Source: Bacteroidales bacterium (GTDB lineage: Bacteria > Bacteroidota > Bacteroidia > Bacteroidales > F082). Taken from it: a DNA stretch of 64,000 nucleotides. The DNA is taken from the NCBI GenBank assembly GCA_023229245.1, contig JALNZU010000002.1:169083-233082 (forward strand). The letters run 5' to 3'. The first letter of the stretch is position 1, and the number at the start of each line of letters is the position of its first letter. The notes under the pieces are model-generated. The model ran no database searches. It was given only the letters and a program-made list of their open reading frames with translations, and was not told where the DNA came from. The position numbers and the translations under genes were made by a program. Below are positions 18,027 to 27,769 of the stretch, piece by piece.

Positions 18027-19328
18027 TTACAGATACCTGTCCAAATATGTATAAGGGGGTGTTAGCTTTCCCTTATGCAGTATAAGAGCTTTTTTAATGG
18101 GATCAGGCAATGCCAATTGCTCATACGGGAGGTCAAAATCAGCCCGAGCTATACGCTCCACATACGGAAACAATGCCTGGCTGAACGATTGAGACGCTTC
18201 TTTTGGAAGTTCGCTGGGAAGGATGTCAACAGCCATTATCAATATTCCTTTACCATCAAATCCCAACTGGGGTTTACGAGTGAATGGATCATACACAAAA
18301 ACCGGCTCATCAATGCCCATACCTTTATGTGTAGCCTCTATTGATCCATCTGGATCACAAGTAATATCACCTATCACTTTCAGTTTAGGCTCAGCTTGTG
18401 AATATAATACCTCTAAATAATCTTTGGTGATCAGACGAGGAAAACGCGAGTCCCAATACATACAATTCAGCAATACTGACAAACGAGGCACAAAACGTTC
18501 AAAATTATTCACATAATCCTCCGGATGTTTTGAATACATATGAGGGTCAAAGCTCTGAGAGGGATCTTTATGCCTTGACAAATCTTGTTTTTTAAACACA
18601 ATCTTATACACATGATGTGAGGAGGCCTTTGTCATATCCATTTTCAGCAGCTCATCAGCATCTATCTCAATATAAGGCAGTTCATCTACTATTTCCTGAG
18701 CACCTAAGGACACATTCCCATATCCTGTTATGCCAATGATTAAAGGACTGATGGTAGATGGTAGCCCATAGCGGCTGATTTGTTCTCCTACCTTAGCGAT
18801 ATCCGTAACAGCCTCATCTAACGAACCATAGTTATAGGATTGACGTAAACCTTGAAATGGATTGTCAATACCTTGTACCTTGAGTCGCTGACCCAAAGCC
18901 CAAAATGAGTTGATAGCTCCTGCAAGGCCCGCAAAACGACCAAAAAATATCAACCGACGACCATGCTCATTTTCAATCTTTTCGTAATCTATCAGATTGC
19001 AACCCAATGACATCATCTGCTTTAGCATTGGCATATTATATGATTGCCCCTTGATCACATGCGAAAAAAATACATAAGTTTTCGATGGCTCGAAACTACT
19101 TAGAGGTATTTCTTTCACGCCAAATATTAACCTGGCATCTTCCAATGAATCAGTAACCAATGCCCCGGCAGCCTCATATTCGGCATGAGTAAAAACACGC
19201 TTAGGAGAGCGTTCCACATGCACATCAATACCTTTGGATACTAACTCTGAAACCTGTTCTGGAATAATGGCTACGCGACGCTCCATCAAATACTTATCTT
19301 CATTCCGAATACCAATAATCTGTGTCAT
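18027..19328 (-). CDS. lysine-ketoglutarate reductase (saccharopine-forming)
   Basis: 433 residues. The N-terminal half is the alanine dehydrogenase/PNT-like domain (IGIRNEDKYLMERRVAIIPE at the start, EIPLSSFEPSKTYVFFSHVIKGQ). The second half carries an NAD(P) domain with IGITGYGNVSLGAQEI, and the C terminus has NCMYWDSRFPRLIT and GDITCDPDGSIE, as in the LKR part of aminoadipate semialdehyde synthase. It would condense lysine with 2-oxoglutarate. Upstream partner of the saccharopine dehydrogenase gene; the two are probably one operon. No aminoadipate semialdehyde dehydrogenase lies beside them. Confidence 0.92.
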   Translation of the reverse strand: MTQIIGIRNEDKYLMERRVAIIPEQVSELVSKGIDVHVERSPKRVFTHAEYEAAGALVTDSLEDARLIFGVKEIPLSSFEPSKTYVFFSHVIKGQSYNMPMLKQMMSLGCNLIDYEKIENEHGRRLIFFGRFAGLAGAINSFWALGQRLKVQGIDNPFQGLRQSYNYGSLDEAVTDIAKVGEQISRYGLPSTISPLIIGITGYGNVSLGAQEIVDELPYIEIDADELLKMDMTKASSHHVYKIVFKKQDLSRHKDPSQSFDPHMYSKHPEDYVNNFERFVPRLSVLLNCMYWDSRFPRLITKDYLEVLYSQAEPKLKVIGDITCDPDGSIEATHKGMGIDEPVFVYDPFTRKPQLGFDGKGILIMAVDILPSELPKEASQSFSQALFPYVERIARADFDLPYEQLALPDPIKKALILHKGKLTPPYTYLDRYL

Positions 19329-19484
19329 TCTCGTTGTTTTTGTAATCCAGGCTACGAAAATCCATCTTTTTTTTGATAAAAGGCATAAAAGACCCGATTA
19401 TCTCTATTTTTTATGGTTTTTTAATAGTATGCCATAAACCTTCAAACGTTTGCATAAGTCTTCAGAATTGATTTGATAGAAATC

Positions 19485-19514
19485 TTTGAAGGTCAATCAT
19501 TTTTAGTATCTTTG
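19485..19514 (+). promoter_or_regulatory. ppdK promoter with -33 and -7 elements
   Basis: TTTG at 19485-19488 and TATCTTTG at 19507-19514, 18 bases apart, the best complete Bacteroidota-type promoter in the window. It leaves a leader of about 70 bases before ppdK. Confidence 0.6.
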
Positions 19515-19589
19515 CGTGTATTCTTAAAAAATAGAAGTAACATTTGTAACCCATTGATTTGCAATATATAATATTTAATATTTAGTTAT

Positions 19590-22325
19590 ATGACAAAGAC
19601 CAAACACGTTTATTTGTTCGGCGATCGCAAGGCCGACGGGAATGCTTCCATGAAAGATTTATTAGGTGGAAAAGGTGCCAATCTGGCCGAGATGAATCTT
19701 ATAGGCATACCGGTACCTCCAGGATTTACTATCACTACTGAAGTATGTACCTTATACAATCAGCAAGGTTCTGATTTTGTAGTGAATCTGATACGGTCGG
19801 AGGTAGAAGAAGCCGTTCGGCAAGTTGAACAAGTGATGGGTACTAAATTTGGAGACCGCGAAAACCCATGCCTGCTTTCCGTTCGTTCTGGTTCAAGGGC
19901 TTCTATGCCCGGTATGATGGATACCGTTTTAAACCTCGGACTAAATGATGATGCCGTTGAAGGTATTGCAAAAAAGACTGGTAACGACAGATTTGCATGG
20001 GATTCATATAGACGCTTCGTTCAAATGTTTGGCGATGTGGTGTTGGATATGAAGCCAAAATCAAAAGAAGCTCACGACCCCTTTGAGGAGATCATCGATC
20101 AGATGAAAGAAGAAAAAGGCGTAAAATTAGATACCGAACTCACTACTGATGATCTGAAGGAGTTGGTACGTAGATTTAAACAAGCTGTAAAAGACACAAC
20201 AGGAAAAGATTTCCCCTCCGATCCATGGGAACAGCTATGGGGCTCTATCACTGCTGTGTTTGATAGCTGGATGAATGACAGGGCAGTCTATTATAGAAAA
20301 CTAAACGATATACCCGAAGAATGGGGTACAGCGGTAAATGTCCAAGCAATGGTTTACGGAAATATGGGTAACAATTCCGGTACTGGTGTAGCCTTTACCC
20401 GAGACGCCGGAACAGGCGAGAATGTATTCAACGGCGAATACCTCCTCAATGCGCAAGGCGAAGACGTAGTAGCTGGTATCCGTACCCCGCAGGAAATCAC
20501 CTTGGAAGGTTCATACCGATGGGCTAAGTTGCAAAACATCAGCGAAGAAGATAGAGCAGCCAATTTCCCATCACTTGAAGAAGTAATGCCGGAAGTATAT
20601 AAAGAATTGGATGCCTTACAAACTTTACTGGAAAATCATTACCATGATATGCAGGACCTTGAGTTTACCATACAAGAGGGAAAGCTCTGGATATTACAGA
20701 CTCGTAACGGCAAGCGTACCGGAGCTGCAATGGTACGCATTGCTATGGAAATGTTGGATCAAGGGATGATCACCGAAGAAGAAGCGTTGATGAGGCAAGA
20801 GCCTAATAAATTAGATGAGTTACTACATCCTGTCTTTGATGCTACCGCAGTATCCAATGCCAAAGTATTGGCTAAAGGGCTTCCCGCATCCCCAGGAGCA
20901 GCTACCGGTCAGATAGTATTTCATGCCGATGATGCTGAAGACTGGGCGGAAAATGGCAAAAAAGTGATCTTAGTTAGAGTTGAAACCTCGCCTGAAGACC
21001 TTAAAGGAATGAATGTAGCCGAAGGTATCCTGACAGCGCGCGGAGGAATGACCTCACATGCCGCTGTAGTAGCACGTGGCATGGGAAAATGCTGCGTATC
21101 AGGTGCCGGATCAATCCAAATCGACTATAAAGAACGCAACGTAACTATGAATGGTCAACAATATAAAGAAGGTGACTTTATATCATTGAACGGCTCTACC
21201 GGTGAAGTATACGAAGGCAAGATTGACACCATAGAACCCGAACTGAGCGGACTATTTGGTAAACTAATGGAGTTAGCCGACAAACATTCGCGTATGACCG
21301 TCAGAACCAATGCCGATACCCCACATGATGCAACAGTAGCCCGTAATTTTGGAGCTACAGGTATAGGCTTGTGCCGCACTGAACATATGTTCTTCGGCGA
21401 AAATAAAATCCAAGCAATGCGTGAGATGATCTTAGCTAAAGACGAAAAAGGCCGCCGCAAAGCATTGGATAAGCTGCTGCCTATTCAGCGCGAAGACTTC
21501 GAGAATATCTTTGATGCCATGCAAGACCTGCCGGTCACCGTACGGCTGTTAGACCCGCCTCTGCACGAATTCGTACCACATAACGAGAAAGATCAGATAG
21601 AAATGGCTGAATTGATGGGAATTAGCCTCAAAGAAGTTCAAAACAAAGTTGATGAACTACATGAGTTTAATCCTATGTTAGGCCATAGAGGCTGCCGATT
21701 AGGAAATACCTATCCTGAAATAACCGAGACTCAGGTACGCGCTATCATTGAAGCAGCATTAAACCTAAAAGCAAAAGGAATAAAAACATTTCCCGAGATC
21801 ATGGTACCACTAACAGGTACCCTTGGTGAGATGCAACTGCAAGAAAAAATTATACGCGATACAGCTGAGAAAATTTTTGAAGAAAAGAATGACCGCATCG
21901 ACTATTTAGTAGGCACTATGATAGAAGTTCCCAGAGCAACTATCATAGCCGATGATATGGCTACCTCAGCCGAGTTCTTTAGTTTTGGTACTAACGACCT
22001 CACCCAGATGACCTTTGGCTATTCACGTGACGATGCTTCAAAATTTTTAGACATCTACAAAAGCAAAGGATTGCTAAAACATGATCCATTTGAAAAACTT
22101 GACAGAGAAGGCGTAGGCCCGCTGATGGAAATGGCTGTTGAAAAAGGGCGCAAAACACGTCCTGATATCAAATTGGGTATCTGTGGAGAACATGGAGGTG
22201 AGCCCAGCTCGGTTGAATTCTGTCATCAAATAGGTCTTGACTATGTAAGCTGCTCACCATATAGAGTACCTATTGCCCGACTATCAGCAGCTCAAGCAGC
22301 GGTAGCAGAAAAAAATGCAGGATAA
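19590..22325 (+). CDS. ppdK: pyruvate, phosphate dikinase
   Basis: Interconverts pyruvate + ATP + Pi and PEP + AMP + PPi. 911 residues, the usual length. The ATP-grasp domain opens with DLLGGKGANLAEM, the phosphohistidine domain has the swivelling H490 in GGMTSHAAVVARG, and the PEP/pyruvate barrel ends with the catalytic C865 in GICGEHGGEPSS, preceded by FGTNDLTQMTFGYSRDD. All active-site motifs look intact. Next to it, in the same direction, is ATP-type PEP carboxykinase, which makes this locus the PEP/pyruvate/oxaloacetate switch. A strong terminator separates the two, so each can be controlled alone. Confidence 0.97.
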   Translation: MTKTKHVYLFGDRKADGNASMKDLLGGKGANLAEMNLIGIPVPPGFTITTEVCTLYNQQGSDFVVNLIRSEVEEAVRQVEQVMGTKFGDRENPCLLSVRSGSRASMPGMMDTVLNLGLNDDAVEGIAKKTGNDRFAWDSYRRFVQMFGDVVLDMKPKSKEAHDPFEEIIDQMKEEKGVKLDTELTTDDLKELVRRFKQAVKDTTGKDFPSDPWEQLWGSITAVFDSWMNDRAVYYRKLNDIPEEWGTAVNVQAMVYGNMGNNSGTGVAFTRDAGTGENVFNGEYLLNAQGEDVVAGIRTPQEITLEGSYRWAKLQNISEEDRAANFPSLEEVMPEVYKELDALQTLLENHYHDMQDLEFTIQEGKLWILQTRNGKRTGAAMVRIAMEMLDQGMITEEEALMRQEPNKLDELLHPVFDATAVSNAKVLAKGLPASPGAATGQIVFHADDAEDWAENGKKVILVRVETSPEDLKGMNVAEGILTARGGMTSHAAVVARGMGKCCVSGAGSIQIDYKERNVTMNGQQYKEGDFISLNGSTGEVYEGKIDTIEPELSGLFGKLMELADKHSRMTVRTNADTPHDATVARNFGATGIGLCRTEHMFFGENKIQAMREMILAKDEKGRRKALDKLLPIQREDFENIFDAMQDLPVTVRLLDPPLHEFVPHNEKDQIEMAELMGISLKEVQNKVDELHEFNPMLGHRGCRLGNTYPEITETQVRAIIEAALNLKAKGIKTFPEIMVPLTGTLGEMQLQEKIIRDTAEKIFEEKNDRIDYLVGTMIEVPRATIIADDMATSAEFFSFGTNDLTQMTFGYSRDDASKFLDIYKSKGLLKHDPFEKLDREGVGPLMEMAVEKGRKTRPDIKLGICGEHGGEPSSVEFCHQIGLDYVSCSPYRVPIARLSAAQAAVAEKNAG

Positions 22326-22363
22326 ATGAGCATTCTATAAAAAAAGGTTCAACCATAGCTATA

Positions 22364-22397
22364 AAAAGCGCAATTCAATGTATTGAATTGCGCTTTT
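22364..22397 (+). terminator. ppdK terminator
   Basis: Perfect 15-bp inverted repeat (22364-22378 and 22383-22397) with a 4-base loop and T-rich end, 38 bases after ppdK. Confidence 0.85.
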
Positions 22398-22501
22398 GCT
22401 TTACCTAAAAATAAATCACTGGAAAAAACTGAAAACCGGTAAAAAACTAAGACTTTGAATGATTTTTATCGAACAAGGGTTTCTACACTAATCATTTTGT
22501 T

Positions 22502-22509
22502 AATTTTGT
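22502..22509 (+). promoter_or_regulatory. Bacteroidota-type -7 element of pckA
   Basis: TAATTTTG, 40 bases before the pckA start and after the ppdK terminator, so pckA has its own promoter. Confidence 0.45.
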
Positions 22510-22549
22510 CTTTTCTCAAACAATAATATCTCATTTAACCAAACGTATC

Positions 22550-24166
22550 ATGGCTAACAGTAAATCCAAACTCATGACCGATCTGGCCGGTTACGGCATT
22601 CATGATGCCGTTGAAATTTTCTATAATCCTTCATACGACCTACTCTTTGAGCATGAAACTGACCCCACATTGGAAGGCTTTGCTAAAGGAGTTGTAACCA
22701 ATACCGGTGCAGTAGCTGTTGACACCGGTGTGTTTACAGGCCGCTCGCCAAAAGATAAATACCTAGTCTATGATGATGTATCCAAAGACACTGTATGGTG
22801 GTCAACCCAAGGGATGAACGATAACCGCCCACTTGATCCCAAATATTGGGACGACTTAAAAAACATAGCAACCAAACAACTCAGCCAAAAGAAACTATAT
22901 GTGGTTGATGCATTTGCAGGAGCCAATCCAGATACTCGCCTCAACGTACGTTTTGTAATGGAAGTAGCATGGCAGGCTCATTTTGTGGTTAATATGTTTA
23001 TCAGACCAACAGAAGAAGAACTACAAAATTTTAAACCAGACTTTGTCGTACTTACTGCCTCAAAGACCTTTAACCCTAACTGGCAGGAAATGAATATGAA
23101 CTCTGAGAATTTTGTGGTATTCAATCTAACCGAAAGAATGGCACTTATTGGTGGGAGCTGGTACGGTGGTGAAATGAAGAAAGGTATATTCACCATGATG
23201 AATTATTATCTGCCACTAAAAGGTATTGCAGCCATGCACTGCTCAGCCAATATGGGTAAAAATGGCGATGTGGCAATATTTTTCGGACTTTCAGGCACTG
23301 GCAAAACAACCCTCTCAACTGATCCCAAACGGATGCTTATAGGCGATGACGAACATGGATGGGATGACGATGGAGTGTTTAATTTTGAAGGAGGATGTTA
23401 TGCCAAGGTGATCAATCTGAGTGAAGAGAATGAACCAGATATCTTTAGGGCTATCCGCCGAGATGCATTGTTGGAAAATGTGGTAGTAAGGGCTGATGGC
23501 AGTATCGACTTCAGCGACAAATCCAAAACTGAAAACACAAGAGTAAGCTATCCAATCTATCATATTGATAATATCGTAAAGCCTGTTTCAAAAGGTGGCC
23601 ATGCAACCAAAGTGATCTTCCTTACTGCCGATGCTTTTGGAGTATTACCACCAGTAGCTAAACTCTCAAGCGATCAAACCAAATATCATTTCCTTTCAGG
23701 TTACACCTCAAAATTAGCTGGTACAGAAAGAGGGATCACCAGCCCACAGCCTACATTCTCTGCTTGCTTTGGAAATGCTTTTTTAGCACTGCATCCTACA
23801 AAATATGCCGTTGAATTAGTAAAAAGAATGGAAGCAGCAGGAGCAAAAGCATATTTAGTCAATACGGGATGGAACGGTACAGGAAAACGTATTTCAATTA
23901 AAGATACACGTGCCATCATTGATTCAATTTTAGATGGCAGCATCGAACAAGCGCCAACACAGCTATCGCCTCATTTCAAATTAGAGATACCGACTGAGCT
24001 ACCCGGAGTCGATTCAACCATACTTTTTACAAGGAACACCTATGCTGACCCTGCCGAGTTCGATAAAAGAGCACATGACTTAGCCAAACGCTTTATTGAT
24101 AACTTTGCTAAATATACCGATACAGAAGAAGGGAAGCGATTAGTGGCTGCAGGACCACAGATATAA
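22550..24166 (+). CDS. pckA: phosphoenolpyruvate carboxykinase (ATP)
   Basis: Converts oxaloacetate + ATP to PEP + CO2 + ADP, or the reverse in fermentation. 538 residues, as expected. The kinase P-loop GLSGTGKTTLS (about 246-256), the Mg site DDEHGWDDDG, EGGCYAKVINLSEENEPDIF and the N-terminal FTGRSPKDKYLV are all present, which defines the ATP-dependent and not the GTP-dependent family. It stands as its own unit after ppdK. Confidence 0.97.
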   Translation: MANSKSKLMTDLAGYGIHDAVEIFYNPSYDLLFEHETDPTLEGFAKGVVTNTGAVAVDTGVFTGRSPKDKYLVYDDVSKDTVWWSTQGMNDNRPLDPKYWDDLKNIATKQLSQKKLYVVDAFAGANPDTRLNVRFVMEVAWQAHFVVNMFIRPTEEELQNFKPDFVVLTASKTFNPNWQEMNMNSENFVVFNLTERMALIGGSWYGGEMKKGIFTMMNYYLPLKGIAAMHCSANMGKNGDVAIFFGLSGTGKTTLSTDPKRMLIGDDEHGWDDDGVFNFEGGCYAKVINLSEENEPDIFRAIRRDALLENVVVRADGSIDFSDKSKTENTRVSYPIYHIDNIVKPVSKGGHATKVIFLTADAFGVLPPVAKLSSDQTKYHFLSGYTSKLAGTERGITSPQPTFSACFGNAFLALHPTKYAVELVKRMEAAGAKAYLVNTGWNGTGKRISIKDTRAIIDSILDGSIEQAPTQLSPHFKLEIPTELPGVDSTILFTRNTYADPAEFDKRAHDLAKRFIDNFAKYTDTEEGKRLVAAGPQI

Positions 24167-24368
24167 TCCAACATCATACAACTTGGAATACATAGTTGGC
24201 TGCAAAAATCGGGATTGAAATATTTTGCAGGAAAACAACAGTTTACCCATAGATTAAAAAATAATGAAATCTATTGATACACACATATATACAACTCATA
24301 AACAGATAACACTCATTAAATCAACCATTTATCTGACTTTATATGCTAAAACTCATTAATTTAATAAT

Positions 24369-24395
24369 AAGGGGAGTATTTCCCCTTTTTTTTTG
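24369..24395 (+). terminator. intrinsic terminator
   Basis: 7-bp stem (24369-24375 and 24381-24387), loop of 5, then a run of T. It lies about 200 bases after pckA. Confidence 0.7.
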
Positions 24396-24484
24396 TTACT
24401 TAGCTGTTTCGCTCCTCCTATAGGAAAGACGGTTATCTGGTATGATTGGAGATGCGAAAAAGCAACTTATAAAACAACTAATTA

Positions 24485-24492
24485 TAATTTTG
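24485..24492 (+). promoter_or_regulatory. Bacteroidota-type -7 element of the ECF operon
   Basis: TAATTTTG, 67 bases before the sigma gene. The site fits the housekeeping sigma; an autoregulated ECF promoter could not be recognised. Confidence 0.4.
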
Positions 24493-24558
24493 TGCAACTA
24501 TTGTCCTTTTTTGTGCGTCATATAGTACGCACCTGAAAGGCAGTATTTCGGATGATTG

Positions 24559-25086
24559 ATGGACGAACAGCAGCTGGTAAGGGATTGCATTAAAGGGCGT
24601 AAAAGAGCGCAAAAAGCTTTTTATGAGCGTTTTGCACCCAAAATGTATGCTGTTTGCCTGCGATATGCCAAAGATGAAAGCCTGGCTAAAGACTTTCTAC
24701 AAGAATCGTTCATCAGAATATTTGCCCATCTGAAAGATTTTAGATTTGAAGGCGCATTAGAAGGATGGATAAGAAGAATAGTGGTAAACGTTGCTTTAGA
24801 AAATTTGAGAAGACCAGATGTGTTTAAACATATACTCCATTTGGATATGGTAAGCCAAACAGAATATGAAACCCACGAACTGCAAGAACAGATTGATGTG
24901 GCCGAGCTGATGCAACTTATTCAGTCAATGCCAACGGGATTCAGAACCGTTTTCAACCTGTTCGCAATAGAAGGATACACACATCAGGAAATAGGTCAGT
25001 TATTAAATATCAGTGAAGGAACATCTAAGTCACAATATGCAAGAGCCAGACAATGGCTGATACAACGTTTGCAAAAAATGAGATAA
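24559..25086 (+). CDS. ECF-type RNA polymerase sigma factor
   Basis: 175 residues from the ATG at 24559 (a TTG lies one codon upstream). Region 2 is seen in FYERFAPKMYAVCLRYAKDESLAKDFLQESFIRIFAHL, and region 4 in MPTGFRTVFNLFAIEGYTHQEIGQLLNISEGTSKSQYARAR with its helix-turn-helix. It directs RNA polymerase to a small regulon, most likely including its own operon. The next gene starts one base after its stop and encodes a membrane protein with an anti-sigma-like N terminus. Confidence 0.93.
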   Translation: MDEQQLVRDCIKGRKRAQKAFYERFAPKMYAVCLRYAKDESLAKDFLQESFIRIFAHLKDFRFEGALEGWIRRIVVNVALENLRRPDVFKHILHLDMVSQTEYETHELQEQIDVAELMQLIQSMPTGFRTVFNLFAIEGYTHQEIGQLLNISEGTSKSQYARARQWLIQRLQKMR

Positions 25087-25087
25087 G

Positions 25088-26374
25088 ATGGAAAATAAAG
25101 AAAGACATAACATAGACCAATGGTTCAGGGAAAACCTGGAACATATGGAAATAACACCACCCCCGGAAGTATGGGAAGGCATTCATACCAGGCTGAACCG
25201 AAAAAAACGAATAGTATTTTACCGCAACATTTCAATAGCAGCCAGCCTGCTCCTACTTATAGGATTAGTGTTTCTGTTGACACCTACTACACAAAAACAG
25301 GAAAAAGAAATAAACCAATTGGTTACCAGCTCCGAAACCCAATCTTCCGAGAAACAAGTAACTGCAGAAGCAACACCTTCTCATAGCATCTTATCCACAA
25401 AAGAAGATACTTTAGCGACATCTTTAAGCAAACCCTATATTACGCAAGCTCAAACCACCAAACCTACCCAACGTCACATCACAACAGATCAACAGTCTGA
25501 TGTTATTGACAATCAAGCGTTAATAACTGAAGAAATTGACCTGATCGCTATTGAAGAAATAACTGATTCGCATACAGAATTACCTTCATCCCTTATCATT
25601 GAGACTGATAAGCAGGATGAAACTAGCCTTGCCTATCAACTACTTGAACAACATTTAGAAAGTCTGAAAGAGCCTTCAACGTCGGAAGAAATCAGATCAA
25701 AAGCAGACAGATCAACAAATATTGCATTGGTAGTGAACAGTATTCCCACTTCCATCGGGAAGCATCCCGATATGTTGGTAGGCTCACGGACAGTAGAATA
25801 TGGACCTGATCCATTTCAATCGGATATAGGTTATAGAACCTCCTACTTTGAAGAAATTGAATCAACCACACTATATCCACCTGTGTCGATTGGATTTAAA
25901 CTTAGCCACCAACTATCAAAAAGATGGTCGATAGAAGCTGGTATCTTATATACCGAAATACTCACTTCAAGCAAAACACGTGAATTTGATCAGAATTACA
26001 GCCGTTTTGAACAAGTATTGATTTATGTTGGCGTACCTCTTGGAGTACGTTTCGATCTGATACAAACCAACTCCATGCAAGTATATCTAAACCATTCAAT
26101 AGTGTTAGAAAAAGGTATGAGGGCCATCAATCGGTCGTTGTATTTTGAAAAAAAGAAATTGATTGATGCCGGGCGTGAATTTGCTCCTATCTCCGGGATA
26201 CAAATGTCAAATATAAGCTCCTTAGGGATTAACGTCCCTATCTATCGCAGGATCAGCTTTTTTGGTGAAGGAGGCATTCAAATATTCTATCTGAATTCTA
26301 CTCAACCTTTCAATATACGTTCAGCTAAAAAACTTTGGCCATCAATTCATGGTGGAATACGTATAAAAATCTAA
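25088..26374 (+). CDS. anti-sigma-like membrane protein with barrel-like C-terminal domain
   Basis: 428 residues in three parts. A short cytoplasmic N terminus (1-42) carries ITPPPEVWEGI, a motif common in Bacteroidota proteins encoded beside ECF sigma factors. One membrane segment follows (about 44-66), then a long low-complexity Ser/Thr/Gln/Glu-rich periplasmic stretch (67-245). The last 180 residues (SIGFKLSHQLSKRWSIEAGILYTE onward) alternate like an outer-membrane PorT-type barrel. It probably binds and holds the sigma factor; the barrel-like domain could sense the outer membrane. Function is inferred from position and composition only. Confidence 0.75.
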   Translation: MENKERHNIDQWFRENLEHMEITPPPEVWEGIHTRLNRKKRIVFYRNISIAASLLLLIGLVFLLTPTTQKQEKEINQLVTSSETQSSEKQVTAEATPSHSILSTKEDTLATSLSKPYITQAQTTKPTQRHITTDQQSDVIDNQALITEEIDLIAIEEITDSHTELPSSLIIETDKQDETSLAYQLLEQHLESLKEPSTSEEIRSKADRSTNIALVVNSIPTSIGKHPDMLVGSRTVEYGPDPFQSDIGYRTSYFEEIESTTLYPPVSIGFKLSHQLSKRWSIEAGILYTEILTSSKTREFDQNYSRFEQVLIYVGVPLGVRFDLIQTNSMQVYLNHSIVLEKGMRAINRSLYFEKKKLIDAGREFAPISGIQMSNISSLGINVPIYRRISFFGEGGIQIFYLNSTQPFNIRSAKKLWPSIHGGIRIKI

Positions 26375-26390
26375 GTTTTTCAATGCTTTC

Positions 26391-27737
26391 ATGCAACGTT
26401 TTGCACCTGAATTTCATCTTGGGTACAAGAATCTGTTTTTCGTGAAAGCAAATTACACACATACCATATTGTTTTTTCTCCTTGGATGGATGCTAATCCA
26501 TTTATCAAGCTGTAAAGATAAGGCATACGATGAGTTGTATTACGAAGCTAATATACCTGTTTATATGGAACTTGAAGCCTTCAGGGAAGCTATAAAAACT
26601 ACTGGTCCACGATTGCTGGCAAATCCCGGAAAGATCATCAGCAAAGGAAATTTTCTATTCATAAACGAGAAATTTGAAGGCATACATATTATTTACAACA
26701 GTACACCTACAGCACCAGCCTTAGTTGATTTTATTTCTATTCCAGGTAATACCGATATGCTGATCCACAATAACACTATTATTGCTGACAGTTATATTGA
26801 TATGGTGGCTATTGATATTTCCAACCCGGCTATACCAAAGGTTACCAATCGGTTGAAAGATATATTTCCTAACCGCCTGCCTCCTTTTAACCAAAGCCTG
26901 CCCGTTTACGGATTAGATTTTGACAAAGGAGTAGTTGTAGGATGGGAAACCATGTTGATCACAGAAGTAATTACACACAGTACTGAAAGCAGAGGTCAGT
27001 TCAGCAGCGAAAATCAGAATGGGATACCAAATATCGGGGATCAAGTGGTGACTCTGATGGACAATAGCACTCAAACAGGTTTTAGACCACACTTTGGCAT
27101 GCATGCCAATCAGATTTACGTAATTTGTAACAACGCTCTCGGAGTGTATTCCGTTGATAATCACTACAATCTGAAAGGCAAAAATGAAGTTGTAACTAAC
27201 GAAATGTTGTACACCCTATATATAAATGACAACAAGCTTTTTTTAGGCTCCAGGAGCGGAATGTCAATTTACAATATAAATGAAACTAATTCACCGGTTT
27301 TCATGAATAGAACTAATCAAATCAATTCATGTAGTCCACTTACCTTTAAGGAAACTCTTATTTATGCGGGTGCTGGTACAAGCGATATCTGTCATACTAC
27401 CGGAAACCGCCTTGACATTTTTGATATTACAAACATCCAGAATATTTCATTATTAGCTTCCTTTTCAATGGAAGGAATATCTGCCTTGGAAACAGATGAT
27501 GAGAACTTGTTCATTTGTGTAGGCAAAGAAGGTCTGAAAGTATTTAATCGTACTTCACCTATAGAACTAGAAAAATATTTGATAGCGGAGCTCAAAGATA
27601 TAGCTGCTTTACGGGCTATGCGGTTTGATGACATCTTATTGGTTGTTGGAATGGATGGGATATATCAGTATGATTTTTCAACACCTTCTGATATTCAGCT
27701 TCTTAGCCGGATCGCCTTATCAGGCACTACCTATTAA
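26391..27737 (+). CDS. LVIVD-repeat lipoprotein
   Basis: 448 residues. An N-terminal hydrophobic segment (about 24-40) ends in a lipobox, HLSSC, with Cys41 as the lipid-bearing residue. What follows is a series of blades with motifs such as DMVAIDISNPAIPKV, LDIFDITNIQNISLL and LFICVGKEGLKVFN, typical of LVIVD-type beta-propellers. Such proteins are surface or periplasmic binding scaffolds with no known enzyme activity. Sixteen bases after the anti-sigma-like gene, in the same operon. Confidence 0.82.
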   Translation: MQRFAPEFHLGYKNLFFVKANYTHTILFFLLGWMLIHLSSCKDKAYDELYYEANIPVYMELEAFREAIKTTGPRLLANPGKIISKGNFLFINEKFEGIHIIYNSTPTAPALVDFISIPGNTDMLIHNNTIIADSYIDMVAIDISNPAIPKVTNRLKDIFPNRLPPFNQSLPVYGLDFDKGVVVGWETMLITEVITHSTESRGQFSSENQNGIPNIGDQVVTLMDNSTQTGFRPHFGMHANQIYVICNNALGVYSVDNHYNLKGKNEVVTNEMLYTLYINDNKLFLGSRSGMSIYNINETNSPVFMNRTNQINSCSPLTFKETLIYAGAGTSDICHTTGNRLDIFDITNIQNISLLASFSMEGISALETDDENLFICVGKEGLKVFNRTSPIELEKYLIAELKDIAALRAMRFDDILLVVGMDGIYQYDFSTPSDIQLLSRIALSGTTY

Positions 27738-27769
27738 CTGATACTAATAACTCAATAAACTAAGACAAA

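Larger units (their letters stand above)
24167..24558. other. intergenic region, pckA to ECF sigma gene
   Basis: 392 bases with no gene. It holds the late pckA terminator (24369-24387), a TAATTTTG -7 element (24485-24492) and otherwise AT-rich sequence without structure I can name. Confidence 0.6.
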
